Shown here in pieces: positions 1-5,855 of a stretch of DNA of 6,328 bases (its first letter is position 1; each line of letters begins with the position of its first letter). The notes beneath the pieces are model-generated. The model did no database searches, was not told the origin of the DNA, and was given only the letters and a program-made list of their open reading frames with translations. Source of the DNA: Trueperaceae bacterium. Lineage in GTDB: Bacteria > Deinococcota > Deinococci > Deinococcales > Trueperaceae. The position numbers and the translations under genes are program-made. Location: positions 1 to 6,328 of the forward strand of contig PXAU01000190.1 of the NCBI GenBank assembly GCA_003567075.1, read 5' to 3'.

Positions 1-920
<920 letters not shown>

Positions 921-924
921 GCGG

Positions 925-930
925 CCTCCT
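925..930 (-). promoter_or_regulatory. Shine-Dalgarno site of ftsH (AGGAGG)
   Basis: Read on the minus strand, AGGAGG is followed by four bases (CCGC) and the GTG start of ftsH. It is the strongest ribosome binding site in the window and fixes the GTG start, since no in-frame ATG occurs before the first membrane segment. The spacer is slightly shorter than usual. Confidence 0.85.
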
Positions 931-1014
931 GGGACGCCGTGCGCGGCCGGTGGCGACGCGGCGCTCGGTTCGCTGCCGGGCACCGTGCGGGGCGACGACA
1001 ACGTTAATCGCGTT

Positions 1015-1023
1015 AGCCTAGCA
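1015..1023 (-). promoter_or_regulatory. Candidate extended -10 promoter element for ftsH
   Basis: The minus strand reads TGC-TAGGCT, which is a TGn extension followed by a TANNNT box. Transcription from here would start near 1008 and give a leader of roughly 88 bases, consistent with ftsH having a good ribosome binding site. No convincing TTGACA-like box sits 16-18 bases upstream; the nearest candidate, TTACAG at 1047-1042, is about 21 bases away. This is a motif match only. Confidence 0.35.
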
Positions 1024-1052
1024 CCCGTACCGATGAGCCGGCTGTAAGCAGC

Positions 1053-1106
1053 GGGACGCTTGGTCTGCTGACGCGCGTCGGGACGCTTGGTCTGCTGACG
1101 CGCGTC
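1053..1106. repeat. Perfect 27-bp tandem duplication between glgC and ftsH
   Basis: Bases 1053-1079 and 1080-1106 are identical over all 27 positions, and the first three bases of the unit (GGG) recur at 1107-1109. Each unit begins GGGACGCTTGG and ends with the 10-bp perfect palindrome GACGCGCGTC (1070-1079 and 1097-1106). The repeat begins 21 bases beyond the glgC stop, upstream of the candidate ftsH promoter, and lies in no gene. Perfect identity suggests a recent slippage or unequal-exchange duplication. Confidence 0.95.
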
Positions 1107-1108
1107 GG
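1068..1108. other. Potential hairpin formed by the two palindromic repeat cores
   Basis: GACGCGCGTC is its own reverse complement, so the two copies (1070-1079, 1097-1106) can pair in a 10-bp all-Watson-Crick stem on either strand. In plus-strand RNA, G-U and G-C pairs extend it to about 14 bp (1068-1081 with 1095-1108) around a 13-base loop. In glgC mRNA (minus strand) it lies in the 3' untranslated region. It has no T-run on either side, so it is not a standard intrinsic terminator. It might stabilise the 3' end or slow read-through into ftsH. The pairing is seen in the sequence; any function is inference. Confidence 0.4.
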
Positions 1109-1126
1109 GCCGGTCGGCCGGACGAC

Positions 1127-2380
1127 CTACTCGAAGCGGTAGTTCTTCGGCACGGCCGTCACGCCGCCAGGCACGACCGTCAGGCCGCGGGCCCGGTCCT
1201 GCTCCGGATCGACGCCGATGGTCGTGCCGGGCGGCACCACCACGTTCTTGTCGATGATGGCGTTGCGGATCACGCAGTGCCGGCCGACCTCGACGTTGTC
1301 GCACAGCACCGAGCGCTCCACGCTGGCGTAGGAGTGGATGTGCGCGCGACGGAACAGCACCGATTCGCGTACGGTGGCACCGGAGATGATCACGCCGCCG
1401 GCCACGATCGAGTTGAGCGCCTGCCCGCGCCTGTCGTCCTGGTCGTGCACCAGCTTGGCCGGCGGCGAGTACTCGGCCGAGGTGCGCAGCGGCCACTCCT
1501 CGTTGAAGAGGTCGAAGTCGGGTTGCAGCGCCACCAGATCCATGTTGGCCGCGTGGTACGAGTCGAGCGTCCCGACATCACGCCAGTAGGTGTTGGGCCC
1601 GCTCTGGCCGGGGATGGGATTACGCGCGAAGTCGTAGGCGTGCAGCGCGTAGCCGTCCTCGAGGGCCGTGGGCAACACGTTCTTGCCGAAGTCGTGCTCG
1701 GAGTCGCGACGCATGGCGTCCGTGCGCAGCATCTCGAGCAGCTTGGACTTCGTGAACACGTAGTTCCCCATCGACGCGAGACAGGTGTCGGGCCGGCCCG
1801 GGATCGGGTTGGGCGCCTCCGGCTTCTCCTGGAACTCGCTGATCCGCCAATCGTGATCCACCTGCAGCACGCCGAAGCGGCGGCCGTCCTCGACCGGCGT
1901 GGGGTAGGCCGCGATGGTGACGTCGGCCTGGTTGTCGAGGTGGTACTCGATCATGTGGGCGATGTCCATCTTGTAGATGTGGTCGCCGCTGAACACGACC
2001 ACGAGATCGGCGCCGGCGCCCTCGATGAGGTGGATGTTCTGGTAGATCGCGTCGGCGGTCCCGCGGTACCACTCGGCACCCAGCTCCTCGTACAGGTACA
2101 TCTGGGCTGGTGCCAGGGTGATGAAGTAGTCGGTGAGGAAGGTGCCGAAGCGCCAGTTGCGTTGGATGTGCTCGGTCAAGGACTGGGCTTTGAACTGCGT
2201 CAGCACGAAGATCCCGAAGATGCCGCTGTTGATCATGTTGTTGAGCGCGAAGTCGATGATGCGGTACTTGCTCCCGAACGGCACCGCGGGCTTGGTGCGT
2301 TGCCACGTGAGCGGGTGCAGGCGGCTGCCCTTCCCGCCCGCGAGGACCATGCCGACGGTCTTGACCGAGCGGATGGGCAT
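1127..2380 (-). CDS. glgC: Glucose-1-phosphate adenylyltransferase (ADP-glucose pyrophosphorylase) GlgC
   Basis: GlgC is the cytosolic enzyme that joins ATP and glucose-1-phosphate to make ADP-glucose and pyrophosphate, the committed step of bacterial glycogen synthesis. The full 417-residue protein is present. The N-terminal nucleotidyltransferase fold shows the AGGKGSRL loop at 14-21, KPAVPFGSKYRIIDFAL at 30-46, WYRGTADAIYQN at 104-115, GDHIYKMD at 132-139 with the catalytic Asp at 133, EKP at 185-187 with the sugar-phosphate Lys at 186, HDFGKNVLP at 229-237 and YWRDVGTLDSY at 265-275. Against the E. coli enzyme these fit a constant offset of nine (D142, K195, Y114), and K30 matches the activator-site K39. 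A left-handed beta-helix follows from about 323 to the end. ATG 2380-2378 follows GGAGG at 2395-2391 with a 10-base gap. The gene is divergent from the 172-residue gene and co-directional with ftsH. No other glycogen gene is in view. The allosteric behaviour cannot be read from this. Confidence 0.97.
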   Translation of the reverse strand: MPIRSVKTVGMVLAGGKGSRLHPLTWQRTKPAVPFGSKYRIIDFALNNMINSGIFGIFVLTQFKAQSLTEHIQRNWRFGTFLTDYFITLAPAQMYLYEELGAEWYRGTADAIYQNIHLIEGAGADLVVVFSGDHIYKMDIAHMIEYHLDNQADVTIAAYPTPVEDGRRFGVLQVDHDWRISEFQEKPEAPNPIPGRPDTCLASMGNYVFTKSKLLEMLRTDAMRRDSEHDFGKNVLPTALEDGYALHAYDFARNPIPGQSGPNTYWRDVGTLDSYHAANMDLVALQPDFDLFNEEWPLRTSAEYSPPAKLVHDQDDRRGQALNSIVAGGVIISGATVRESVLFRRAHIHSYASVERSVLCDNVEVGRHCVIRNAIIDKNVVVPPGTTIGVDPEQDRARGLTVVPGGVTAVPKNYRFE

Positions 2381-2390
2381 GCTGAATCGA

Positions 2391-2395
2391 CCTCC
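2391..2395 (-). promoter_or_regulatory. Shine-Dalgarno site of glgC (GGAGG)
   Basis: The minus strand reads CCGGAGGTC, with ten bases between GGAGG and the ATG. The spacing is a little long but usable, and no other good site lies nearby. It supports the ATG at 2380 as the start. Confidence 0.7.
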
Positions 2396-2451
2396 GGGGT
2401 CGGTGCGGTCTCGACGAGGCGTCCTGCGCGCTCGGGCCGCGAGCCGACGCG

Positions 2452-2464
2452 CCAGGGTACCTGG
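2452..2464. promoter_or_regulatory. Interrupted palindrome CCAGG-GTA-CCTGG in the divergent spacer
   Basis: Two perfect 5-bp arms (2452-2456 and 2460-2464) flank the 3-base centre GTA. The element lies between the candidate glgC -10 box and the glgC start, near where the first bases of that transcript would be. The position would suit an operator for a dimeric regulator, but short palindromes arise often in G+C-rich DNA. No regulator gene is next to it. Confidence 0.2.
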
Positions 2465-2479
2465 GCTCGTGTAGGAACC

Positions 2480-2485
2480 ATGCTA
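2480..2485 (-). promoter_or_regulatory. Candidate -10 box for glgC (TAGCAT)
   Basis: The minus strand reads GGGGTAGCATGG, a TANNNT match in the only A+T-containing stretch upstream of glgC. It predicts a transcript start near 2473 and a leader of about 93 bases that includes the GGAGG site. I find no matching -35 box, so this rests on one hexamer. Confidence 0.3.
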
Positions 2486-2555
2486 CCCCGACGTACGCGC
2501 TCGTGTGCGGACCGGACCGTGGCGCAGGTCGCGCCGAGACCTGGCGCTGAGGCCG

Positions 2556-2561
2556 TACGCT
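2556..2561 (+). promoter_or_regulatory. Candidate -10 box for a leaderless transcript of the 172-residue gene (TACGCT)
   Basis: TACGCT ends nine bases before ATG 2571, so transcription would begin at or within a base or two of the start codon. GGAG at 2565-2568 is only two bases from the ATG, too close to act as a normal ribosome binding site. No clear -35 box is visible. Confidence 0.4.
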
Positions 2562-2570
2562 CGCGGAGCG

Positions 2571-3089
2571 ATGGAGCATCTGCGCGAGTACCAGGACTAC
2601 CTCTTGGCCTACCGGCTCCGGGCCGTCATCGGCGGTCAGGCCCGTCCGAGGGGCGCCCCGCTGGCGTTGGCCGCCTACGCCGCGCGCCGCCTGCGGCGCC
2701 AGACGCTCGCGCGCGAGGTGGCGACGAACGCCGACTACCGAGCCGCGCTCCGCGAGGTGGAACGCCTCAGCGATGAACTCAGTTTCGGGATGTGGCACGA
2801 TCCGGTCGAGACGAACGCGCTGTTGCGCCAGGTGGTGGCCGTGGGCGGCTGTCCGGCGCTTGAGTCCGAGGCGGCCTTCGCCGAGGCGCTGCTCACGCCC
2901 GGCGAGCGGCGCCGTGCCGGTCCGGCTGCCACGGGCCGTTTGGCGCGCTACTACCTCGCCTTGGTGCGGTCCGCGGCGACCTACCTCGATGCCGACGTGT
3001 TCGACCGCGTGCGCGGCGCGCTCGACGCCGAGCGCGCTGACCTGCCGCTCGTGGTGGGGCAGGCCTCCGTCGCCGTCGACGATGCGTGA
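2571..3089 (+). CDS. Unrecognised 172-residue soluble, probably all-helical protein
   Basis: I do not recognise a family. The product is rich in Ala, Arg, Leu and Glu with long stretches that look like amphipathic helices (about 1-20, 30-70, 80-107 and 120-157). It has one cysteine (C94), a WHDP segment at 75-78, and no signal peptide or membrane segment, so it is probably cytosolic. The frame has strong G/C bias at third positions like its neighbours, which supports real coding. I chose ATG 2571 because it gives MEHLREYQDYLLAYRL directly and follows a TANNNT box. A longer version from GTG 2505 would add 22 Arg-rich residues and overlap the presumed promoter. The gene ends 29 bases before rlmN on the same strand, but rlmN appears to have its own -10 box, so a shared function is not implied. 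It could be a lineage-specific regulator or a ribosome- or nucleic-acid-associated protein; nothing visible decides this. Confidence 0.72.
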   Translation: MEHLREYQDYLLAYRLRAVIGGQARPRGAPLALAAYAARRLRRQTLAREVATNADYRAALREVERLSDELSFGMWHDPVETNALLRQVVAVGGCPALESEAAFAEALLTPGERRRAGPAATGRLARYYLALVRSAATYLDADVFDRVRGALDAERADLPLVVGQASVAVDDA

Positions 3090-3104
3090 CACCGCCACGT
3101 GCGC

Positions 3105-3110
3105 TAGCCT
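3105..3110 (+). promoter_or_regulatory. Candidate -10 box for a leaderless rlmN transcript (TAGCCT)
   Basis: TAGCCT sits in the 29-base gap after the upstream gene and ends eight bases before ATG 3119. No Shine-Dalgarno sequence lies in the gap. The 8-mer GCGCTAGC covering this box (3101-3108) recurs at 5840-5847 in front of another gene lacking a ribosome binding site. A -35 element is not obvious; GTGACA at 3086-3091 would give a spacer of only 13 bases. Confidence 0.45.
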
Positions 3111-3118
3111 GATGCGCC

Positions 3119-4180
3119 ATGATGCCGCGACCCTTGCTGCTCGACCTGCCGATCGACCGCCTGCCCGTACCCAACGGGCAGGGTGGTTACCGGCAGCGCC
3201 AACTGGCGCGCTGGCTGTACCAGCGCGGCGCGCGCCGGGCGGACGCCATGACCGATCTGCCGGCGGCCTGGCGCAGCGAGTTGGAGGAGCGCTGGCGCAT
3301 CGACCCGTTCGTCCGCACCGAGCGCTTTCCCAGCGCGGACGGAAGCGTGCGTTACCTCTTCACCTTGGCCGATGCCCAACGCACCGAGGCCGTCTTCATA
3401 CCGTACCGCGACCGCAAGACCGTGTGCGTGTCCTCGATGGTGGGGTGTCCGGCCGGCTGCGCCTTCTGCGCCACCGGCGCGCTCGGTTTCGGCCGGAACC
3501 TCCGTCGCGGCGAGATCCTCGCGCAGCTGCTGGCGGTCGCCTGGCACGAGGGTTTCGCGCCCACCGAACTGCGCAACGTGGTGCTCATGGGGATGGGCGA
3601 AGCGCTCCTCAACTACGACGCGGCCGTGGGTGCGGTACGCACCATGGTCGACCCCGAGGGGCTCGGCATCTCGCTGCGGCGCGTGACGCTCTCGACCGTA
3701 GGGCTGCCCAACCGCATAAGGCGCTTGGCGCACGAGCGCCTACCGCTCGTGTTGGCGGTGAGCTTGCACGCCCCTGACGACGACACTCGCCGGCGCATCA
3801 TCCCCACGGCCCACGCGCATCCGATCGCCGACATCGTCGCCTCGCTGCACGACTGGCAGGCCGCCGGTGGGCGCCGCGTGACCATCGAGTACACGATGCT
3901 CGATGGCGTCAACGACGCGCTCCGCCAGGCCGATGGGCTCGCGGCGTGCTTGGAGGGTCTGGTGGCGCACGTGAACCTCATCCCCTTCAACCCGTGGCGC
4001 GGTTCCGGCTTCCGCTCGTCGCCCGCTGCCCGCATCGATGCCTTCGCGCGCCGCTTGGAGCGCGCCAGCGTGCCCTGCTCCGTGCGTTTCTCACGCGGCC
4101 GGGATGCTGGCGGCGCCTGTGGGCAGCTGGCGCTGCAAGGGGCCGAGGGTCGTTCTGGTGAAGCCTCGGTGGCGTCGTGA
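3119..4180 (+). CDS. rlmN: Dual-specificity RNA methyltransferase RlmN (23S rRNA A2503 and tRNA A37, C2 methylation)
   Basis: RlmN is a cytosolic radical-SAM enzyme that methylates carbon 2 of adenine 2503 in 23S rRNA and of adenine 37 in some tRNAs, tuning decoding and the peptide exit tunnel. The 353-residue protein is complete. It has an N-terminal RNA-binding part (about 1-85; GGYRQRQLARWLYQRG at 22-37) and then the radical-SAM core. CPAGCAFC at 110-117 gives the CX3CX2C ligands C110, C114 and C117 for the 4Fe-4S cluster. C103, seven residues earlier in VCVSSMVGC, matches the E. coli C118 that resolves the protein-RNA adduct. ACGQL at 333-337 holds the methyl-carrying cysteine C334 (E. 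coli C355). SLHAPDD at 215-221 and LIPFNPW at 287-293 are family segments. One oddity: GMGEALLNYD at 158-167 has Ala where the family usually has Pro (GEP). All catalytic cysteines are present, so the enzyme should be active. ATG 3119 is preferred over ATG 3122; the difference is one residue. Cfr is unlikely given the housekeeping context. Confidence 0.95.
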   Translation: MMPRPLLLDLPIDRLPVPNGQGGYRQRQLARWLYQRGARRADAMTDLPAAWRSELEERWRIDPFVRTERFPSADGSVRYLFTLADAQRTEAVFIPYRDRKTVCVSSMVGCPAGCAFCATGALGFGRNLRRGEILAQLLAVAWHEGFAPTELRNVVLMGMGEALLNYDAAVGAVRTMVDPEGLGISLRRVTLSTVGLPNRIRRLAHERLPLVLAVSLHAPDDDTRRRIIPTAHAHPIADIVASLHDWQAAGGRRVTIEYTMLDGVNDALRQADGLAACLEGLVAHVNLIPFNPWRGSGFRSSPAARIDAFARRLERASVPCSVRFSRGRDAGGACGQLALQGAEGRSGEASVAS

Positions 4181-4196
4181 GGGTGCGTGCTGGACG

Positions 4197-4211
4197 GCCG
4201 GTGCGGCTTTT
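4197..4211 (+). terminator. Weak candidate intrinsic terminator after rlmN
   Basis: GCCG (4197-4200), loop GTG, CGGC (4204-4207), then TTTT (4208-4211), starting 17 bases after the rlmN stop. The layout is that of a terminator, but the stem is only four G/C pairs (five with a G-U closing pair) and the T-run is short. Confidence 0.35.
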
Positions 4212-4237
4212 CACAGGTAGCCCGTGCGCGCGTCGGG

Positions 4238-4243
4238 TACAGT
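4238..4243 (+). promoter_or_regulatory. Candidate -10 box for the TPR gene (TACAGT)
   Basis: TACAGT lies 64 bases before the ATG and is the best TANNNT match in the 127-base spacer after rlmN. It would give a leader of about 58 bases that carries the GGAGG site. The nearest -35-like sequence (TTCACA at 4210-4215) is 22 bases away, too far for a standard promoter. Confidence 0.25.
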
Positions 4244-4297
4244 GTCCACCACGAAGCATCGTCACGCACGCCGCGCGCTCGCGGTGCGCAGCGATTC

Positions 4298-4302
4298 GGA
4301 GG
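4298..4302 (+). promoter_or_regulatory. Shine-Dalgarno site that fixes the TPR gene start (GGAGG)
   Basis: GGAGG is followed by five bases and ATG 4308. It decides between this ATG and an upstream in-frame GTG at 4224. Only the ATG start places a basic residue pair and hydrophobic stretch at the very N-terminus as a signal peptide needs. Confidence 0.85.
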
Positions 4303-4307
4303 CAAGC

Positions 4308-5834
4308 ATGACAACGTACAACGTGAAGCGATGCGTGCTGGCGCTCGCGCTTGCCCTCGCAGCGGCGTTCGCTGCCGTGGCGGCGGCGCAGACGTCGGTC
4401 GCCGATCTGCGCGCGGCCGTGCAGCAGAACCCGCAGGACGCCGAGATGTGGACGCGTCTGGGCAACGCCGCCTTCGAGGCGGATGATCCCGAGACGGCCA
4501 AGGACGCGTACCTCGAGGCCATCGCACTCGACTACCTGCTGGGCGACGCGCACTACGGCCTCGGCCTGGTCGAGTACGCCCGCGGCGACTACCAGGGTGC
4601 GCTCTTCGCCTTCACGGAGGTCACCCGCCTGTTCCCGGACCGTTTCGACGGGCACTACAACCGCGCTGTCACGCTAGCGACGCTGCGGCGCCCCGATGAC
4701 GCGGCTGCCGCCTTCCGGGCCGCGCTGGCGGCGGCGGAGCCTGAGGCCACCGCCCTGGACCGCCTGAACGCCCACGTGGGCCTGGCGGGACAGCTGGTGC
4801 TCACCGGCGACTACGAGGCTGCGGCGGCCGCCTTCGGCGACGCGTTGCAGCTTCGCCCTGACGACACCGATCTGGCCTACAACCGAGGCGCTGCGCTGGT
4901 CTCGGCCGGCCGCGGGCTCGAGGCGTTGCCGGAGCTCACCGACGTCGAGTCGCGTACCGGCGACTACCGCTTCAGTGTCCTGATCGCCGAGGTCTACGTC
5001 GACCAGGGCCAGATCGACTTCGCCCTGCGGGCGCTCGAGCGCGCGGTGCGCAAGGCTGCCGATGCCAACGATCGCGGTGGCGAGGCCAGTTCGCTCGTGG
5101 CCTTGGGTGAGTTGCAGCGTGGTCTCGGGCGCGAGCGCGCCGCCGCGGAGTCGTTCGAGCGTGCCGCGCAGGTCGATCCGGCCTCCTGGGAGGCGCGCTA
5201 CAACCTGGGCGTCAGCCTGCTGACTGCTGGGCAGACCCGGGCCGCGCTTGCGCCGTTGCAGGAGGGGGCACGTCTCCAGGACACCGGCATCGAATCGGAG
5301 TTGGCCTTGGCTGGTGCGTACGACCAGCTGGGTATGACGAGCGAGGCCATCGCCTCCGCGCAGCGCGTGCTCGAGCGCGCGCCGGGCGACACCGAGGCGC
5401 AGGCCCAGGCACGCTTCGTGATCGGCCGCGGGCTCTACCTGCAGGGCGACTACGAGGGTGCCGCCGATCAGTTCGCACGGGTCGTTCAGGTGCGTCCGGG
5501 CAGTGCCGCCGTCCAGCTCTGGGCCGGCCTGGCGCAGTACATGCAAGGCGATTTCGAGGGCGCGACGCTGTTCTACGAGCGCGCTGTCCAGCTCGATCCC
5601 AACTCGATCGAGGCGCGGGTGAACCTCGGTGCCGCCTACTTGGCCACGGCGCGCTACGGCGACGCCCAGAGCGTCTACCAGTTCCTCGTCCAACAGAACC
5701 CTCAGGACGCCGAGAGTCACTACCACCTGGGCTGGGCGCATTACGCGCAACAGCGTGACGAGGACGCCCGCATCGCGTGGTCGGCCGCCTGTCAGCTCGG
5801 CTACCAACCGGGTTGCACCGCACCGCGTCGATGA
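4308..5834 (+). CDS. Secreted or periplasmic tetratricopeptide (TPR) repeat protein, 508 residues
   Basis: The product has a classical signal peptide: KR at 7-8, a hydrophobic Leu/Ala stretch at 10-27 and a probable cleavage after AVAAA, before Q28. C9 lies before the hydrophobic core, so this is not a lipoprotein signal. The rest is close to a continuous array of about 12 TPR-like units (34-residue helix pairs), roughly at 45-75, 79-109, 113-143, 153-184, 187-213, 221-251, 260-291, 295-325, 329-358, 368-397, 401-430 and 435-497 (the last holding two). Examples are AHYGLGLVEYARGDYQGAL and ARYNLGVSLLTAGQTRAAL. TPR arrays are protein-binding scaffolds; no enzymatic domain is seen. VQQNPQDAE occurs at both ends (38-46 and 461-469). 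Two cysteines near the C-terminus (C495, C503) could form a disulfide outside the cytosol. The partner is unknown. The gene for a membrane-anchored protein starts 21 bases downstream, so an envelope role is plausible, but this is inference. Confidence 0.9.
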   Translation: MTTYNVKRCVLALALALAAAFAAVAAAQTSVADLRAAVQQNPQDAEMWTRLGNAAFEADDPETAKDAYLEAIALDYLLGDAHYGLGLVEYARGDYQGALFAFTEVTRLFPDRFDGHYNRAVTLATLRRPDDAAAAFRAALAAAEPEATALDRLNAHVGLAGQLVLTGDYEAAAAAFGDALQLRPDDTDLAYNRGAALVSAGRGLEALPELTDVESRTGDYRFSVLIAEVYVDQGQIDFALRALERAVRKAADANDRGGEASSLVALGELQRGLGRERAAAESFERAAQVDPASWEARYNLGVSLLTAGQTRAALAPLQEGARLQDTGIESELALAGAYDQLGMTSEAIASAQRVLERAPGDTEAQAQARFVIGRGLYLQGDYEGAADQFARVVQVRPGSAAVQLWAGLAQYMQGDFEGATLFYERAVQLDPNSIEARVNLGAAYLATARYGDAQSVYQFLVQQNPQDAESHYHLGWAHYAQQRDEDARIAWSAACQLGYQPGCTAPRR

Positions 5835-5843
5835 TGGACGCGC

Positions 5844-5849
5844 TAGCAT
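5844..5849 (+). promoter_or_regulatory. Candidate -10 box for a leaderless transcript of the anchored Pro-rich protein gene (TAGCAT)
   Basis: TAGCAT occupies positions -12 to -7 relative to ATG 5856, exactly where a -10 box should sit if transcription starts at the A of the ATG. It lies in the 21-base gap after the TPR gene. AGGG at 5850-5853 is two bases from the ATG, too close to serve as a standard ribosome binding site. No -35 box is visible at normal spacing. Confidence 0.5.
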
Positions 5850-5855
5850 AGGGCC

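Noticed and set aside
1053..1109. Two repeat units considered as the start of a CRISPR array
   Set aside because: The copies abut directly with no spacer between them, and no cas genes are present; it is a plain tandem duplication.
1107..1120. GGCC-rich inverted repeat just after the glgC stop, considered as a terminator
   Set aside because: The stem is only four to five pairs around a two- to four-base loop and no T-run follows on the minus strand.
2505..2570. Upstream GTG start adding 22 residues to the 172-residue protein
   Set aside because: There is no ribosome binding site, the added segment is Arg-rich, and it would cover the likely -10 box at 2556.
1277..2776. 499-codon open frame on the plus strand, opposite glgC
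   Set aside because: It is antisense to a certain glgC and runs across the divergent spacer. Its product is Val/Gly/His/Arg-rich without any domain, as expected for the complement of a G+C-rich gene.
1620..3098. 492-codon open frame on the minus strand spanning glgC and the 172-residue gene
   Set aside because: It overlaps glgC out of frame and the neighbour antisense. Its composition is dominated by Arg, His and Pro, typical of a shadow frame.
4224..4307. Upstream GTG start adding 28 residues to the TPR protein
   Set aside because: It would bury the signal peptide inside the protein and ignore the GGAGG site placed for ATG 4308.
4674..5849. 391-codon minus-strand frame opposite the TPR gene
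   Set aside because: The opposite strand encodes a signal peptide, a Shine-Dalgarno site and a regular TPR array. The minus frame shows none of these.
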